From an uncultured Rhizobium sp. (GTDB taxonomy: Bacteria > Pseudomonadota > Alphaproteobacteria > Rhizobiales > Rhizobiaceae), in NCBI GenBank assembly GCA_945952415.1, contig CAMFIF010000021.1, positions 1-58,897 of the forward strand: DNA of 58,897 nucleotides, in the 5' to 3' direction. Position numbers and translations under genes: made by a program. This document shows positions 8,046-17,038 of the stretch, in pieces. Every line of letters begins with the position of its first letter. Positions within the stretch are counted from its first letter, which is position 1. Under the pieces are notes generated by a model. The model had not been told where the DNA came from. It saw nothing but the letters and a program-made list of their open reading frames with translations, and did not search any database.

Positions 8046-8405
8046 TTAAAGACCCTCCATCTCGCCAGGGCCATCCGCGTCGGGCGCCTTCGCCGCGTGC
8101 AAAACCGAGGCGATGAGGCCGGGAAACCGGGCCTCCAGATCCTCATGGCGGATGCTGAGACGCCGCCCCCGGCCATAGGGCTCGTTGCGGATGATGCCCG
8201 CTTCGCGCAGCACCTTCATGAGGTGGGATTTGGTCGATTTCGGCATGGATGGATCGGAAAGGTGGCAGAGGGCCATTTCCAGCGGACCATCGGACAGCTG
8301 GCGCACGATGGCCAGCCGCTCCGGATCGCTCAGTGCAAAAAGCACGTCCGTGAGCCGGAGTTCATCGCGGTCTGGATGGGGAAGATCGATCAGGCTGGGT
8401 GTCAT
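8046..8405 (-). CDS. ArsR-family transcriptional regulator
   Basis: A 119-residue winged-helix repressor. The pattern LTDVLFALSDPERLAIVRQLSDGP at residues 18-41 is the classic ArsR/SmtB N-terminal segment, followed by the recognition helix PKSTKSHLMKVLREAGII and the wing EPYGRGRRLSIRHEDL. No CxC or other metal-site cysteines are present apart from one isolated Cys, so the ligand may not be a metal. It is transcribed divergently from the MFS gene. Its start codon abuts the palindrome at 8406-8425, and a second palindrome lies at 8451-8468. Autoregulation and control of the transporter are therefore likely, by inference. Confidence 0.88.
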   Translation of the reverse strand: MTPSLIDLPHPDRDELRLTDVLFALSDPERLAIVRQLSDGPLEMALCHLSDPSMPKSTKSHLMKVLREAGIIRNEPYGRGRRLSIRHEDLEARFPGLIASVLHAAKAPDADGPGEMEGL

Positions 8406-8468
8406 GGTTCGAATTTAGTTGAACCATCCCGGAATATCCAGTAGGGATTGGTTCGAAAATATTCGAAC
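8406..8468. promoter_or_regulatory. Two palindromic operators between arsR-like and MFS genes
   Basis: Two inverted repeats share the core GTTC/GAAC. GGTTC-N10-GAACC occupies 8406-8425, and GTTCGAA-AATA-TTCGAAC, with perfect 7-bp arms, occupies 8451-8468. They lie between the divergent start codons, where an ArsR dimer would be expected to bind. The palindromes are directly visible; the regulator assignment is inferred. Confidence 0.65.
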
Positions 8469-8481
8469 AGTCAGGTGCCCC

Positions 8482-9678
8482 GTGACCGATATGACCCGTT
8501 CCGTTCCGCTTCGCCGCAATGCCGGCTTCCGGGTAATGCTTGCCGGCATTGCCGTGATGATGGCGGGGGCCAGCGCCCCCTCCCCCTTCTATCCGCAGCT
8601 CCAGCAGGAAATCGGCTTTTCCGCGCTGACGCTGACGGGCATTTTTGCCGTCTATACGGTCGCCCTTCTCGCTTCCCTGCTCTTTACCGGTTCGCTTTCC
8701 GATCATCTCGGCCGCCGGCCGGTGATTTCGGGCGGATTTGCGCTGATGTCGCTCAGCATCCTGCTTTTCTGGCATGCGGGAAGCGTGGCGGGTCTCATGG
8801 AGGCGCGGGTGCTGCAGGGAATTGCAGCTGGCCTGCTGCTTTCGGCGCTTTCCGCCGCAGTGGTGGATTTCGAGCCGCGGGAGCGTCCGGGCAGTGCCTC
8901 CATCTGGAATTCCGTCGTGCCGCTTGCCGGGCTTGCGCTTGGGGCGCTGGCGGCGGGCGTGCTGATGGATGTGACCGACGGCGCGGAGGCGGATGTGTTC
9001 GGGGCGCTTGCCCTCGCCTTCGCTGCCTTTGCCGCGGGGGTCTGGCTCATTCCGGAAACCGCGCCGCGGCATGAGGGCGTCTGGGCTTCGCTTCGGCCGC
9101 GCATCGGGGTGCCGGCAACGGCGGACCGGGCCTTCTGGCGCAGTGCGCCTGCGGTGATTGCCGGCTGGGCCACGGGCGGGCTCTATCTCTCGCTCGGCGC
9201 GCCGCTGGTGCACCATGTCTTCGGCGCGACGGATCATGTCACCCAGGCCATCGTCATCGTCTTGCTCTGCGGCATCGGCGCGGCGGCCTGCTATGTGGCG
9301 CGGGGCTATTCCTCGCGGCAGGTAACGCTTTACGGAACATCGGCGCTGTCGATCGGCACCGCGCTGACGCTGGCCGCCATTTCCTGGCAATCGCTGCCCG
9401 CCTATCTGCTGGCGCTGGCCATTGCCGGAACGGGCTTCGGCACATGCTTCTATGGCGTGATGCGCTCCATCGTGCCGACGGTCCGGCCGGACGAGCGTGG
9501 CGAACTCTTCGCCGCCCTCTTCACGCTCAGCTATCTCGCCTTCGGCCTGCCCACGCTTCTCGCGGGTATTTCCGTCGGCTATTTCGGCCTGACGGCGACC
9601 GTGCTCATCTATGGCGCGCTGATCGTGCTGTTTTCGGCGCTGGCGGGGTTGCTGCGGAAATTCCGGACGACGGACTGA
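8482..9678 (+). CDS. MFS transporter (drug-efflux-like)
   Basis: A 398-residue 12-helix major facilitator. The loop after helix 2 has the motif-A form GSLSDHLGRRPV, and the fourth-fifth helix region carries RVLQGIAAGLLLSALSAAVVD, typical of proton-coupled drug/metabolite exporters. GTG 8482 is favoured since AGGTG lies four bases upstream; ATG 8491 is the alternative. It is divergent from the ArsR gene and shares its operators, so its substrate is probably linked to the ArsR inducer. The substrate cannot be named from sequence. Confidence 0.85.
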   Translation: MTDMTRSVPLRRNAGFRVMLAGIAVMMAGASAPSPFYPQLQQEIGFSALTLTGIFAVYTVALLASLLFTGSLSDHLGRRPVISGGFALMSLSILLFWHAGSVAGLMEARVLQGIAAGLLLSALSAAVVDFEPRERPGSASIWNSVVPLAGLALGALAAGVLMDVTDGAEADVFGALALAFAAFAAGVWLIPETAPRHEGVWASLRPRIGVPATADRAFWRSAPAVIAGWATGGLYLSLGAPLVHHVFGATDHVTQAIVIVLLCGIGAAACYVARGYSSRQVTLYGTSALSIGTALTLAAISWQSLPAYLLALAIAGTGFGTCFYGVMRSIVPTVRPDERGELFAALFTLSYLAFGLPTLLAGISVGYFGLTATVLIYGALIVLFSALAGLLRKFRTTD

Positions 9679-9738
9679 TCGGCCCGAAAGGGTCGTGCTC
9701 GTCCTTTTTTCCTGCCCGCAGATTTTTTTGCCCGTCCT

Positions 9739-9764
9739 GTCGAAACGGGCCGTGCTGCGCCGTC
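9739..9764 (+). promoter_or_regulatory. ECF-type promoter ahead of the YCII-sigma pair
   Basis: TGTCGA (9739-9744) and CGTC (9761-9764) are separated by 16 bases, 44 bases ahead of the YCII start codon. From what I recall of ECF42 sigma factors, their promoters have TGTCGA at -35 and CGA/TC at -10. The match supports autoregulation of the pair that follows. Confidence 0.6.
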
Positions 9765-9807
9765 ATCGGAATGAGCATATGGTGTGCTCATGGAAAAGGA
9801 GACGGCC

Positions 9808-10167
9808 ATGCAGTTTGCGTTGATCATCAATGAAAGTCCCGAGGGCATTGCGAACCGGAAGGATCCGGCCCGGGTGGGGCCCTATATGGGCGCCTGGTTT
9901 GCCTATTCGAAGGCGCTTGCGGAGGCCGGGGTCATGACGGGCGGCGCCGGGCTCGACCTGCCGGAAATGGCGGCGACGATCCGGTTCACCGGCGACAAGC
10001 ATGTGGTGCAGGATGGGCCTTTCGCGGAAACCAAGGAGCAGCTCGGCGGCTTTTTCCTGATCGACGTGGCCAGCATGGAAGCCGCGCTGGAATGGGCGGC
10101 CCGGGCGCCGGTTGCCGAAGGTGGCGTGATCGAGGTCCGGCCCGTGATGCGGCCGCCGGCCAGCTGA
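9808..10167 (+). CDS. YCII/DGPF-domain protein
   Basis: A 119-residue soluble protein of the YCII-related (DGPF) family. The name-giving motif is visible as VQDGPFAETKEQLGGFFLIDV near residues 66-86. The start is supported by AAGGAG just upstream of ATG 9808. Its stop codon overlaps the start of the sigma-factor gene by one base (TGATG), indicating translational coupling. DGPF proteins are regularly encoded next to ECF42-type sigma factors; their biochemical function is unknown, and they have been proposed to act with the sigma factor. An ECF promoter motif precedes this gene. Confidence 0.87.
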   Translation: MQFALIINESPEGIANRKDPARVGPYMGAWFAYSKALAEAGVMTGGAGLDLPEMAATIRFTGDKHVVQDGPFAETKEQLGGFFLIDVASMEAALEWAARAPVAEGGVIEVRPVMRPPAS

Positions 10168-11393
10168 TGGAGAGGGCGACGGAACGGGCCGTCGAGGAGG
10201 CGGTCCGGCAGTCCTACGGGCGGCTGGTGGCGCTGATTGCGCGCCACAGCCGCGACGTGGCCTCCGCCGAGGATGCGCTGGCCGAGGCCCTGAAGGCGGC
10301 GCTTGAAACCTGGCCCCGCAGCGGCGTGCCGCAGAAGCCCGAAGCCTGGCTTCTCACCACCGCGCGGCGCAAGCTTCTCGACCGGATGCGCCATGCCAAG
10401 GTGGTGGAAGCGGCATCCGTTTCGCTGCTGGCGCTGGCGGAGCGGACGGAGGACAGTCTTGGCCAGGGTGACCGCATTCCCGATCATCGGCTCGAACTTC
10501 TCTTTGCCTGCTGCCATCCGGAAATCGATACGGATATCCGCACGCCCCTGATGCTGCAGGTGGTCCTGGGCATCGATGCGGCGGCGATCGCCTCGGCCTT
10601 TCTGGTGGCGCCTGCCACCATGGGACAGAGGCTGAGCCGGGCGAAGGCCCGGATCAAGCAGGCCGGTATTGCCTTCCATCTGCCGGAGCGGCGGGAGATG
10701 GAGGCGCGGCTGGAGGCGGTGCTGAACTCCATCTATGTGGCCTTCTCGCTCGGCTATGACACGGGCGACGAGGGAGCGGGACACGGCTTTGCCCGCGAAG
10801 CGATCTATCTGGCCGGGCTTCTGGCGGCGCTGATGCCGGACGAGCCCGAGGTTCTGGGGCTTGCCGCGCTGCAGCTTCACATCCATGCCCGGCGGCATGC
10901 ACGCATGCAGGACGGGCTTTATGTGCCGCTCGATCAGCAGGACCCGGCGCTCTGGGACGCGGAGATGATCTCCCGCGCCGAGGCCCATCTCACCCGCGCC
11001 GGTGCGCTGCAGCGCGTCGGCCGCTTCCAGCTCGAGGCCGCCATCCAGTCCGTCCATGCGGGGCGGGCCCATACCGGCCGGACCGATTGGGAGACCATTG
11101 CCCTTCTCTATGAGGGGCTGTTCAGGCGGTGGCCTTCCGTCGGAGCGGCCATCGGGCGGGCGGTAGCGCTCGCGGAAATCCAGGGCGCGGCGCGTGGCCT
11201 GTCGCTTCTCGACGGGATTCCGGCTGCGACCATTGCCGAATACCAGCCCTACTGGGCCGCGCGCGCCGCACTGCTTGCCCGCACCGGCGCCATACAGGAA
11301 GCCGATGCGGCCTATGAGCGGGCGATCGGTCTTTCAAGCCGCGATCTCCTGCGCGCCCATCTGACGTCCCGGCGCGCGACACTTCACGATTGA
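10167..11393 (+). CDS. ECF sigma factor with C-terminal TPR-like extension (ECF42-like)
   Basis: A 408-residue RNA polymerase sigma factor. Region 2 is in the first 80 residues (AVRQSYGRLVALIARHSRDVASAEDALAEAL, then PEAWLLTTARRKLLDRMRH), and region 4 is at about 130-170. The latter contains IASAFLVAPATMGQRLSRAKARI. The remaining 230 residues form a helical, TPR-like extension characteristic of the ECF42 group. Conserved pieces include LNSIYVAFSLGYD and LHIHARRHARMQDGLYVPLDQQDPALWD. There is no anti-sigma gene next to it. Instead it is coupled to the upstream YCII gene, the hallmark arrangement of the group. The downstream SDR gene is convergent. Confidence 0.9.
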   Translation: MERATERAVEEAVRQSYGRLVALIARHSRDVASAEDALAEALKAALETWPRSGVPQKPEAWLLTTARRKLLDRMRHAKVVEAASVSLLALAERTEDSLGQGDRIPDHRLELLFACCHPEIDTDIRTPLMLQVVLGIDAAAIASAFLVAPATMGQRLSRAKARIKQAGIAFHLPERREMEARLEAVLNSIYVAFSLGYDTGDEGAGHGFAREAIYLAGLLAALMPDEPEVLGLAALQLHIHARRHARMQDGLYVPLDQQDPALWDAEMISRAEAHLTRAGALQRVGRFQLEAAIQSVHAGRAHTGRTDWETIALLYEGLFRRWPSVGAAIGRAVALAEIQGAARGLSLLDGIPAATIAEYQPYWAARAALLARTGAIQEADAAYERAIGLSSRDLLRAHLTSRRATLHD

Positions 11394-11403
11394 CCGGAGA
11401 AAC

Positions 11404-12234
11404 CTAGGCTGTTTTTTCGATCAGCGCCCGGCAGGCCTCCACAAGCGCATCGGCCGCTTTCCGGTCCCGCGCGGCGGGCGAGAGCGGGCGCGGCTTTCCC
11501 TTCAGCCAGTTGGTGCCGCTGGTCTCGAGAAGATCGGGCCTGCGGATGAGGGTCAGAAAATCCCCGGCCACGGCCTCCGGTGCGCGCATGAAGGGCCGCC
11601 AGAGAAGGCTCATCATCCGATAGAAACCCCTGAAATGCCTGGCAAAGGCGGTGCGGGTCATGCCCGGCTCCAGGCTGTGGACGGCAATGCCTTCCTTCTT
11701 CATCGCCGCCGCGAAATGGGTGACGAGCTGCATCTGCGCGAGCTTTGCGCCGTAATAGCTCGCATTGGGATCGAAGCCCCTTTGTCGCTGCAGATCGCCG
11801 AGATCATACTCTCCCCAGCGGTGGACGAGCGAGCCCGTGACGACGACCAGCGGCGGATGGCCGTTTGCCCGACGCGCGAGAAGCGGATGGAGACCCTCTA
11901 CCAGCCCATAGGTGCCGAGAACGGCGGTGGCTAAGCCAAGCTCAAACCCATCTCGGGTTTCCTGCCGCTGCCAGGGCTGGACGGCGGCATTGGAGAAGAC
12001 GACATCGAGCGGCACGTCTTCGCTGACCAGCCTGCCGGTCAGCGCCTTTACCTCGCGCGGGCGGGAGAGGTCGCATTCCGCGATCCGGACCCGGGCGGGA
12101 TCCCAGGTTCCCTCGGGAAAGCGGGTGCCCGGCCGCACCACGAGGATCAGCCCATAGCCCTCCGCTGCAAGCCGGCGGGCTGCGGCAAGGCCGATGCCCG
12201 AGGATGCGCCCGTGATCAGAACCGTCTTCGCCAT
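11404..12234 (-). CDS. Short-chain dehydrogenase/reductase
   Basis: A 276-residue NAD(P)-dependent SDR enzyme. The nucleotide-binding TGASSGIG is at residues 8-15, the NAG-like SNAAVQPW near 81-88, the catalytic Ser at 135 (VVTGSLVHR) and the YxxxK pair at Tyr160/Lys164. The C-terminal half resembles retinol-dehydrogenase-like or WW-oxidoreductase-like SDRs in its long loop after the catalytic Ser. The substrate is unknown. It is convergent with the sigma-factor gene, which ends ten bases away, and lies downstream of lysE on the same strand with a 36-base gap. Confidence 0.85.
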   Translation of the reverse strand: MAKTVLITGASSGIGLAAARRLAAEGYGLILVVRPGTRFPEGTWDPARVRIAECDLSRPREVKALTGRLVSEDVPLDVVFSNAAVQPWQRQETRDGFELGLATAVLGTYGLVEGLHPLLARRANGHPPLVVVTGSLVHRWGEYDLGDLQRQRGFDPNASYYGAKLAQMQLVTHFAAAMKKEGIAVHSLEPGMTRTAFARHFRGFYRMMSLLWRPFMRAPEAVAGDFLTLIRRPDLLETSGTNWLKGKPRPLSPAARDRKAADALVEACRALIEKTA

Positions 12235-12270
12235 GCCTCTCTCCAGCGGACCGGGTGATGGCTGAACCTG

Positions 12271-12909
12271 TCAGGCAAGCACCGGCAGTGTCAACGCTTC
12301 GCGGAAGATCCAGCCGGCAATGGCGAGAAGTGCGAGCGCAGAGAAGCGGTCGCGCCACAGCGCCCGGGCGGGATCGGCAAGAAGCGTTTGCCCCGAGGCG
12401 GCCAAGAGCGAGTAGCCGCAAAGGATCGGCAGTTCGATCGCGGTGGCGATCAGGGCGAGCACCGTTGCCTGAAGCGCGATCCCCGTTCCCGGCGTCATGA
12501 ACTGCGGCAGGAGCGCCACGAAGAACAGGCTGGATTTCGGATTGGCGAGCTGCTTCACCGCCCCCTGCACAAAAGGGGCATCCGTGAGGCGCGGCGCGGT
12601 GCTTGCGCCCTCCGCCTGCGGGCGGAAAGTCGAGAGAAGCCCGCGGATCCCGATGGTTGCCAGATAGGCGGCACCCAGAAGTTGGATCACGAGAAAGGCA
12701 CCCGGAATGCGCGCAAGCGCCACGGAAAGGCCGAGCGCCGACAGGGCGAGGTAAAAGGCGTTTCCGGCCTGCACGCCGAGCGCGGCCTTGATGCCGGCCA
12801 GCATGCCGCTGCGGGACGCATGGGTGGCAACCAGCAGCACGGCAGGCCCGGGCGTGATGGCGAACAGGAATTGCAGGGTGGCGAAGGCGGTGAGTTTCTC
12901 GATATCCAT
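12271..12909 (-). CDS. LysE/RhtB-family amino-acid exporter
   Basis: A 212-residue membrane protein with about six hydrophobic segments. The N-terminus FLFAITPGPAVLLVATHASRSG contains the PGP signature of the LysE/RhtB translocators, and QLANPKSSLFFVALLPQF is the second conserved block. Members export amino acids, homoserine or their derivatives across the inner membrane. The LysR gene lies 88 bases upstream on the same strand, a common regulator-exporter arrangement. The substrate is not predictable. Confidence 0.88.
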   Translation of the reverse strand: MDIEKLTAFATLQFLFAITPGPAVLLVATHASRSGMLAGIKAALGVQAGNAFYLALSALGLSVALARIPGAFLVIQLLGAAYLATIGIRGLLSTFRPQAEGASTAPRLTDAPFVQGAVKQLANPKSSLFFVALLPQFMTPGTGIALQATVLALIATAIELPILCGYSLLAASGQTLLADPARALWRDRFSALALLAIAGWIFREALTLPVLA

Positions 12910-12997
12910 GATGATCTCCGGCTGTGGAACCGGTAATCCACTAGGACCATGGCGGGCTTCGTTTCAAACGAGAAAACTTCCGTCCGAGACGGAGCGA

Positions 12998-13861
12998 TCA
13001 GGCAAGTGCCGCGGTCATGGCACGGATATGGGCTGCCAGTGCGAGCACGGTCTCGTCCGCCCCTTCATGATGGATGAGGGAATAGACCTGCGGGTCCTCC
13101 ACCGCTTCCCCCACCCGCACCAGCGTTCCGGCGGCGAGATCATCATGGGCGAGAAGGCTGTGGCCGATGGCAAGCCCCACCCCTGCCCGGGCGGCGGCAT
13201 AGATCATGGTGGTTTCGGAAAAGCTCATGAGCGGCACCCGCCCGCTCGGCCTTCCCGTTGCGGCAAGCCAGGCCGCCCAGTGGTCCACATGCTGGAAGAC
13301 GAGCCGTGGCAGGCGGTCGAAAAGCCCGGGATCGTCGGCGATCCGCTCCGCAAGGGCCGGTGCCGCCACCGGAAAGAGCAGGCTTCTGCCAAGCACCTCG
13401 CCATGGTGCTTGGGCATCACCTCCGGCAGGCCGTGGCGCAGGAGGAGATCGATGCGGCCCGACGAGGGTTGCAGGCCCTGCGCCTCGCCATCCAGCGACA
13501 GGTCGATATCCGGATGGTCCTTGAGGAATGCGCCAAGCCGCGGGGCCATGACGAGGGCGGCAAAGGCGCGGGGCACGCCGATGCGCAGGCGGCGCCGTTG
13601 CGGCTGGTCTTCGAGCCGCGCCTGAAGGCGGGCGAGCGCATCGCCGGTCTCGGCCGCGAGATCCAGCGCCCGCTGATTGGGCACGAGGCCATCGCTTGTG
13701 CGGCTGAAAAGCGGCTCGCCGATCAGATCCTCCAGCGCGCGGATCTGGCGGGCGACCGCGCCGGGCGTCACCGAGAGTTCGGAGGCGGCAAGGCTTGTCC
13801 GCCCTGTCCGGATCAGCGCTTCGAGAACCCGCAGATGGGTGAGCGGAATGCGGCCATACAT
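12998..13861 (-). CDS. LysR-type transcriptional regulator (GcvA-like)
   Basis: A 287-residue LTTR. The N-terminal winged HTH is visible at residues 5-62: LTHLRVLEALIRTGRTSLAA, then ELSVTPGAVARQIRALEDL and GEPLFSRTSDGLVPN. The effector-binding domain covers about 90-285. ATG 13861 gives the usual length; frames upstream are arginine/serine-rich and not family-like. The N-terminus (IPLTHLRVLEAL) resembles the GcvA subgroup. It lies directly upstream of the LysE-type exporter gene, which it probably controls, and downstream of the GntR gene on the same strand. Confidence 0.87.
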   Translation of the reverse strand: MYGRIPLTHLRVLEALIRTGRTSLAASELSVTPGAVARQIRALEDLIGEPLFSRTSDGLVPNQRALDLAAETGDALARLQARLEDQPQRRRLRIGVPRAFAALVMAPRLGAFLKDHPDIDLSLDGEAQGLQPSSGRIDLLLRHGLPEVMPKHHGEVLGRSLLFPVAAPALAERIADDPGLFDRLPRLVFQHVDHWAAWLAATGRPSGRVPLMSFSETTMIYAAARAGVGLAIGHSLLAHDDLAAGTLVRVGEAVEDPQVYSLIHHEGADETVLALAAHIRAMTAALA

Positions 13862-13969
13862 GGAAAATGCCTCGCTTGCCGGCTTTCTCCCGCTCTTGGC
13901 CGAAGAGACCTCCGGCGAAAAGCGGGACGATGTTTGGCGCCCAAGGACGCGCCGCGGACGCGGCACGCC

Positions 13970-14665
13970 TCAGCCCTTCAGGATGGCGCTCAGCGTCTTG
14001 CCCCCGGGATCGCCGGTCTGGGAGAGATCCAGGCCGGACAGAAGATCGATGATATGGCTCTTCATCAGTTCCGACGCATCGTTCTTGCTGCGCCGCTCGA
14101 TGGCATTGACGAGGGCGAGATGGGCATGGCGCTCGCAGGTCGTGTCACGCCGGCGCCAGTATAGCGCGATGATCAGCGAGGAGCGGTGGATCAGGTCCTT
14201 CACCACGTCGGTGAGGATGGAATGATCCGCCATTTCCGCAATGCCCATGTGGAAACGGGCAGAAAGCATGATCGCATCGCTGTCGCGGCCCGCGTGGATC
14301 GCCTCATGTTCCCGTTCCAGATGGTCGCGCAGGCGGGCGATCTCGTCGGGATTGCCGTTGTCGCAGGCAAGGGCCGCCACATGGGGTTCGACCAGCGCCC
14401 GGGCCTCGAAGACCTCGCGGGCCTCGCGCTTGCCGGGCTGGGCAACGAAGGCGCCGCGGTTCGGCTCGAGATTAACGAGGCGGTCATGGCCAAGCGCCTG
14501 CAGCGCCGCCCGCACGATGGTGCGGCTGACGCCATAGATCGAGGCAAGCTCGTCTTCCGGCAGCTTCATGCCCGGCGGAATCCGGTGGCCAACGATCGCA
14601 TCACGCAGGTCTATGTAGACCGGCGTCCAGCTCAAGGCGGGACGCTCGGCATCGAACATGTCCAT
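13970..14665 (-). CDS. GntR-family regulator, FCD (FadR) subgroup
   Basis: A 231-residue regulator. The winged HTH covers about residues 10-75, with LPEDELASIYGVSRTIVRAALQAL as the GntR signature. The FCD ligand domain follows, with acidic and histidine residues positioned as in metal-binding FCD folds (for example RFHMGIAEMADH). Starts at 14665, 14659 or 14680 are possible and none has a strong SD. It is the last gene of the importer-racemase cluster on the minus strand, 124 bases after the racemase. A TTGTATACAA palindrome in front of the first gene of that cluster (20254-20263) fits GntR/FCD operators, so local control is inferred. Confidence 0.87.
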   Translation of the reverse strand: MDMFDAERPALSWTPVYIDLRDAIVGHRIPPGMKLPEDELASIYGVSRTIVRAALQALGHDRLVNLEPNRGAFVAQPGKREAREVFEARALVEPHVAALACDNGNPDEIARLRDHLEREHEAIHAGRDSDAIMLSARFHMGIAEMADHSILTDVVKDLIHRSSLIIALYWRRRDTTCERHAHLALVNAIERRSKNDASELMKSHIIDLLSGLDLSQTGDPGGKTLSAILKG

Positions 14666-14789
14666 CGGGTGTACTCGCATATGGTTTATTCGCGGCATCC
14701 GCGCAGAGGCGACGGGAAAACCGCATGCCCACACCTGTAAGGCGACGAACCCGGCTGCGTCAATGCCCCGCCTTTGCCGGACAAGCTCT

Positions 14790-15521
14790 TCAGCTGCCCG
14801 GCGAGAACAGGGCGAAATCGCCGCTGTATCGCTTCTCGCGGGGCGCGGCGTAGCCACCCTGCTTGCTGGTCTTCAGGCCGAGGCCGATCAGGCCTTCGGC
14901 CAGCTTGACGGCAGAGGCCACGCCATCCAGCACGGGCACGCCATGCTGTTCGGACAGACGATGGGCGAGATCCGCCATGCCGGCGCAGCCGAGCACGATG
15001 GCTTCAGCGTGGTCCTCCGAAATTGCCCGGTCTATTTCGGCGGAAATGCGCAAGGCTGCATCCGAGCCCGGCAATTCGAGATCGAGCACCGGCACTTCGC
15101 TCGCGCGCACGCCGGAGCAGCGGCTGGCAAGGCCGTAGCGCACCAGATTGTGCTCGATGGCTGGAATGGACCGGCAAAGTGTGGTGACGACGCCGAATTT
15201 CCCCGCGATGAGCGAGGCGAAATGGAAACCCGCCTCGCCGATACCGATTACCGGGGCGGCGGTGGCGCAGCGCGCGGCATCGAGACCCGTATCGTCGAAA
15301 CAGGCGATGATGACCGCATCGGCCTCCGGATGCTTGCGAATTTCGCCGATCATGTGGGGAATGGCGAAGACCTCGTCATAATAGCCCTCGATGCTCGGTG
15401 GACCGGTCTCGGGGCTGACGGCGGTGATCACCGTGCCGGGGCTTGCCGCGAGGCTCGCGGCCGCGCCGATTTTCCGGGTCATGGAGCCGGTCGTGTTCGG
15501 GTTGACGATGAGAATGTTCAT
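14790..15521 (-). CDS. Asp/Glu/hydantoin racemase family enzyme
   Basis: A 243-residue cofactor-independent racemase. Two catalytic cysteines are visible: Cys74 in DAVIIACFDDTGLD and Cys179 in AIVLGCAGM. The N-terminus MNILIVNPNTT is typical of the hydantoin/allantoin racemase subgroup, which interconverts enantiomers of 5-substituted hydantoins or allantoin. It lies ten bases downstream of the LivF-type ATPase gene and is clearly in the importer operon. The importer may therefore carry a hydantoin, allantoin or related ureide or amino-acid derivative. No hydantoinase or carbamoylase gene is present in the window, so the pathway is incomplete here. Confidence 0.85.
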   Translation of the reverse strand: MNILIVNPNTTGSMTRKIGAAASLAASPGTVITAVSPETGPPSIEGYYDEVFAIPHMIGEIRKHPEADAVIIACFDDTGLDAARCATAAPVIGIGEAGFHFASLIAGKFGVVTTLCRSIPAIEHNLVRYGLASRCSGVRASEVPVLDLELPGSDAALRISAEIDRAISEDHAEAIVLGCAGMADLAHRLSEQHGVPVLDGVASAVKLAEGLIGLGLKTSKQGGYAAPREKRYSGDFALFSPGS

Positions 15522-15530
15522 GGATCTTCC

Positions 15531-16253
<723 letters not shown>

Positions 16254-16255
16254 GG

Positions 16256-17035
16256 TCACATCCCGATCGCTTCGTCTTCGGCGCCGAGATAGGCCTCGAT
16301 CACCTTTTCATTGTTCTGGATTTCGAGCGGCGTTCCCTCGGCGATCTTCTGGCCGAAATTGATCACCACAATGCGGTCGGAAATCTTCATCACCGCGGGC
16401 ATGTCGTGCTCCACCAGAAGCACGGTCAGGCCCCGCTCCCGCAGGCGGCGCACCATGGCGACGGCCTTGTGGGTCTCGTCATGATTCATGCCGGCAAAGG
16501 GCTCGTCGAGCAGCAGCACGGCGGGATTGGTGGCAAGGCCGATGCCGATGCCGAGCGCGCGCAGGTGCCCGTGGGGCAGGTTCTTCGCCTTTTCCCGTGC
16601 GAGATCGTCGAGATTGAGGAAATGGATGATCTCGTCGGCGGACTCGCCGAAGGCGCGCTCGTCCTCCCGCGCCGCGCGGGTGCCGAAGAAGAAGCCCGCC
16701 AGCGAGGCCTTCGAGCGCAGGTGATGGGCGACGATGATGTTTTCCCGCACCGTCATGTTGCGGAAGATGGTGGTTTCCTGGAAGGTCCGCACCACCCCCT
16801 TGCGGGCGGCGATGTGGGGCGCGAGGCCGGAAATGCGCTCGCCCCGATAAAGGACCTCGCCGGAGGTGGGCTTGAGGAAGGAGGCGATCAGCTTGAAAAG
16901 CGTGGATTTGCCCGCGCCATTTGGCCCGATGACCGAGAGGATCTCCTTTTCCCGGACCTCGAAGGAGACATTGTTGACCGCCGTCAGCCCGCCGAAGCGC
17001 CGGGTGAGATCGCGAATTTGCAGAATGGTTTCCAT
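16256..17035 (-). CDS. Branched-chain-type ABC transporter ATPase (LivG-like)
   Basis: A 259-residue ATPase. Walker A is GPNGAGKSTLF, the signature region is degenerate (NLPHGHLRALGIGIGLA in place of LSGGxQ, as in many LivG proteins), and Walker B is AVLLLDEPFAGMNHDE. The LivG subgroup is supported by the insertion RTFQETTIFRNMTVRENIIVAHH. The stop nearly overlaps the start of livF, and the gap to livM is three bases, so the genes are co-translated. It works with the LivF-like subunit on the same importer. Confidence 0.92.
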   Translation of the reverse strand: METILQIRDLTRRFGGLTAVNNVSFEVREKEILSVIGPNGAGKSTLFKLIASFLKPTSGEVLYRGERISGLAPHIAARKGVVRTFQETTIFRNMTVRENIIVAHHLRSKASLAGFFFGTRAAREDERAFGESADEIIHFLNLDDLAREKAKNLPHGHLRALGIGIGLATNPAVLLLDEPFAGMNHDETHKAVAMVRRLRERGLTVLLVEHDMPAVMKISDRIVVINFGQKIAEGTPLEIQNNEKVIEAYLGAEDEAIGM

Positions 17036-17038
17036 GGA

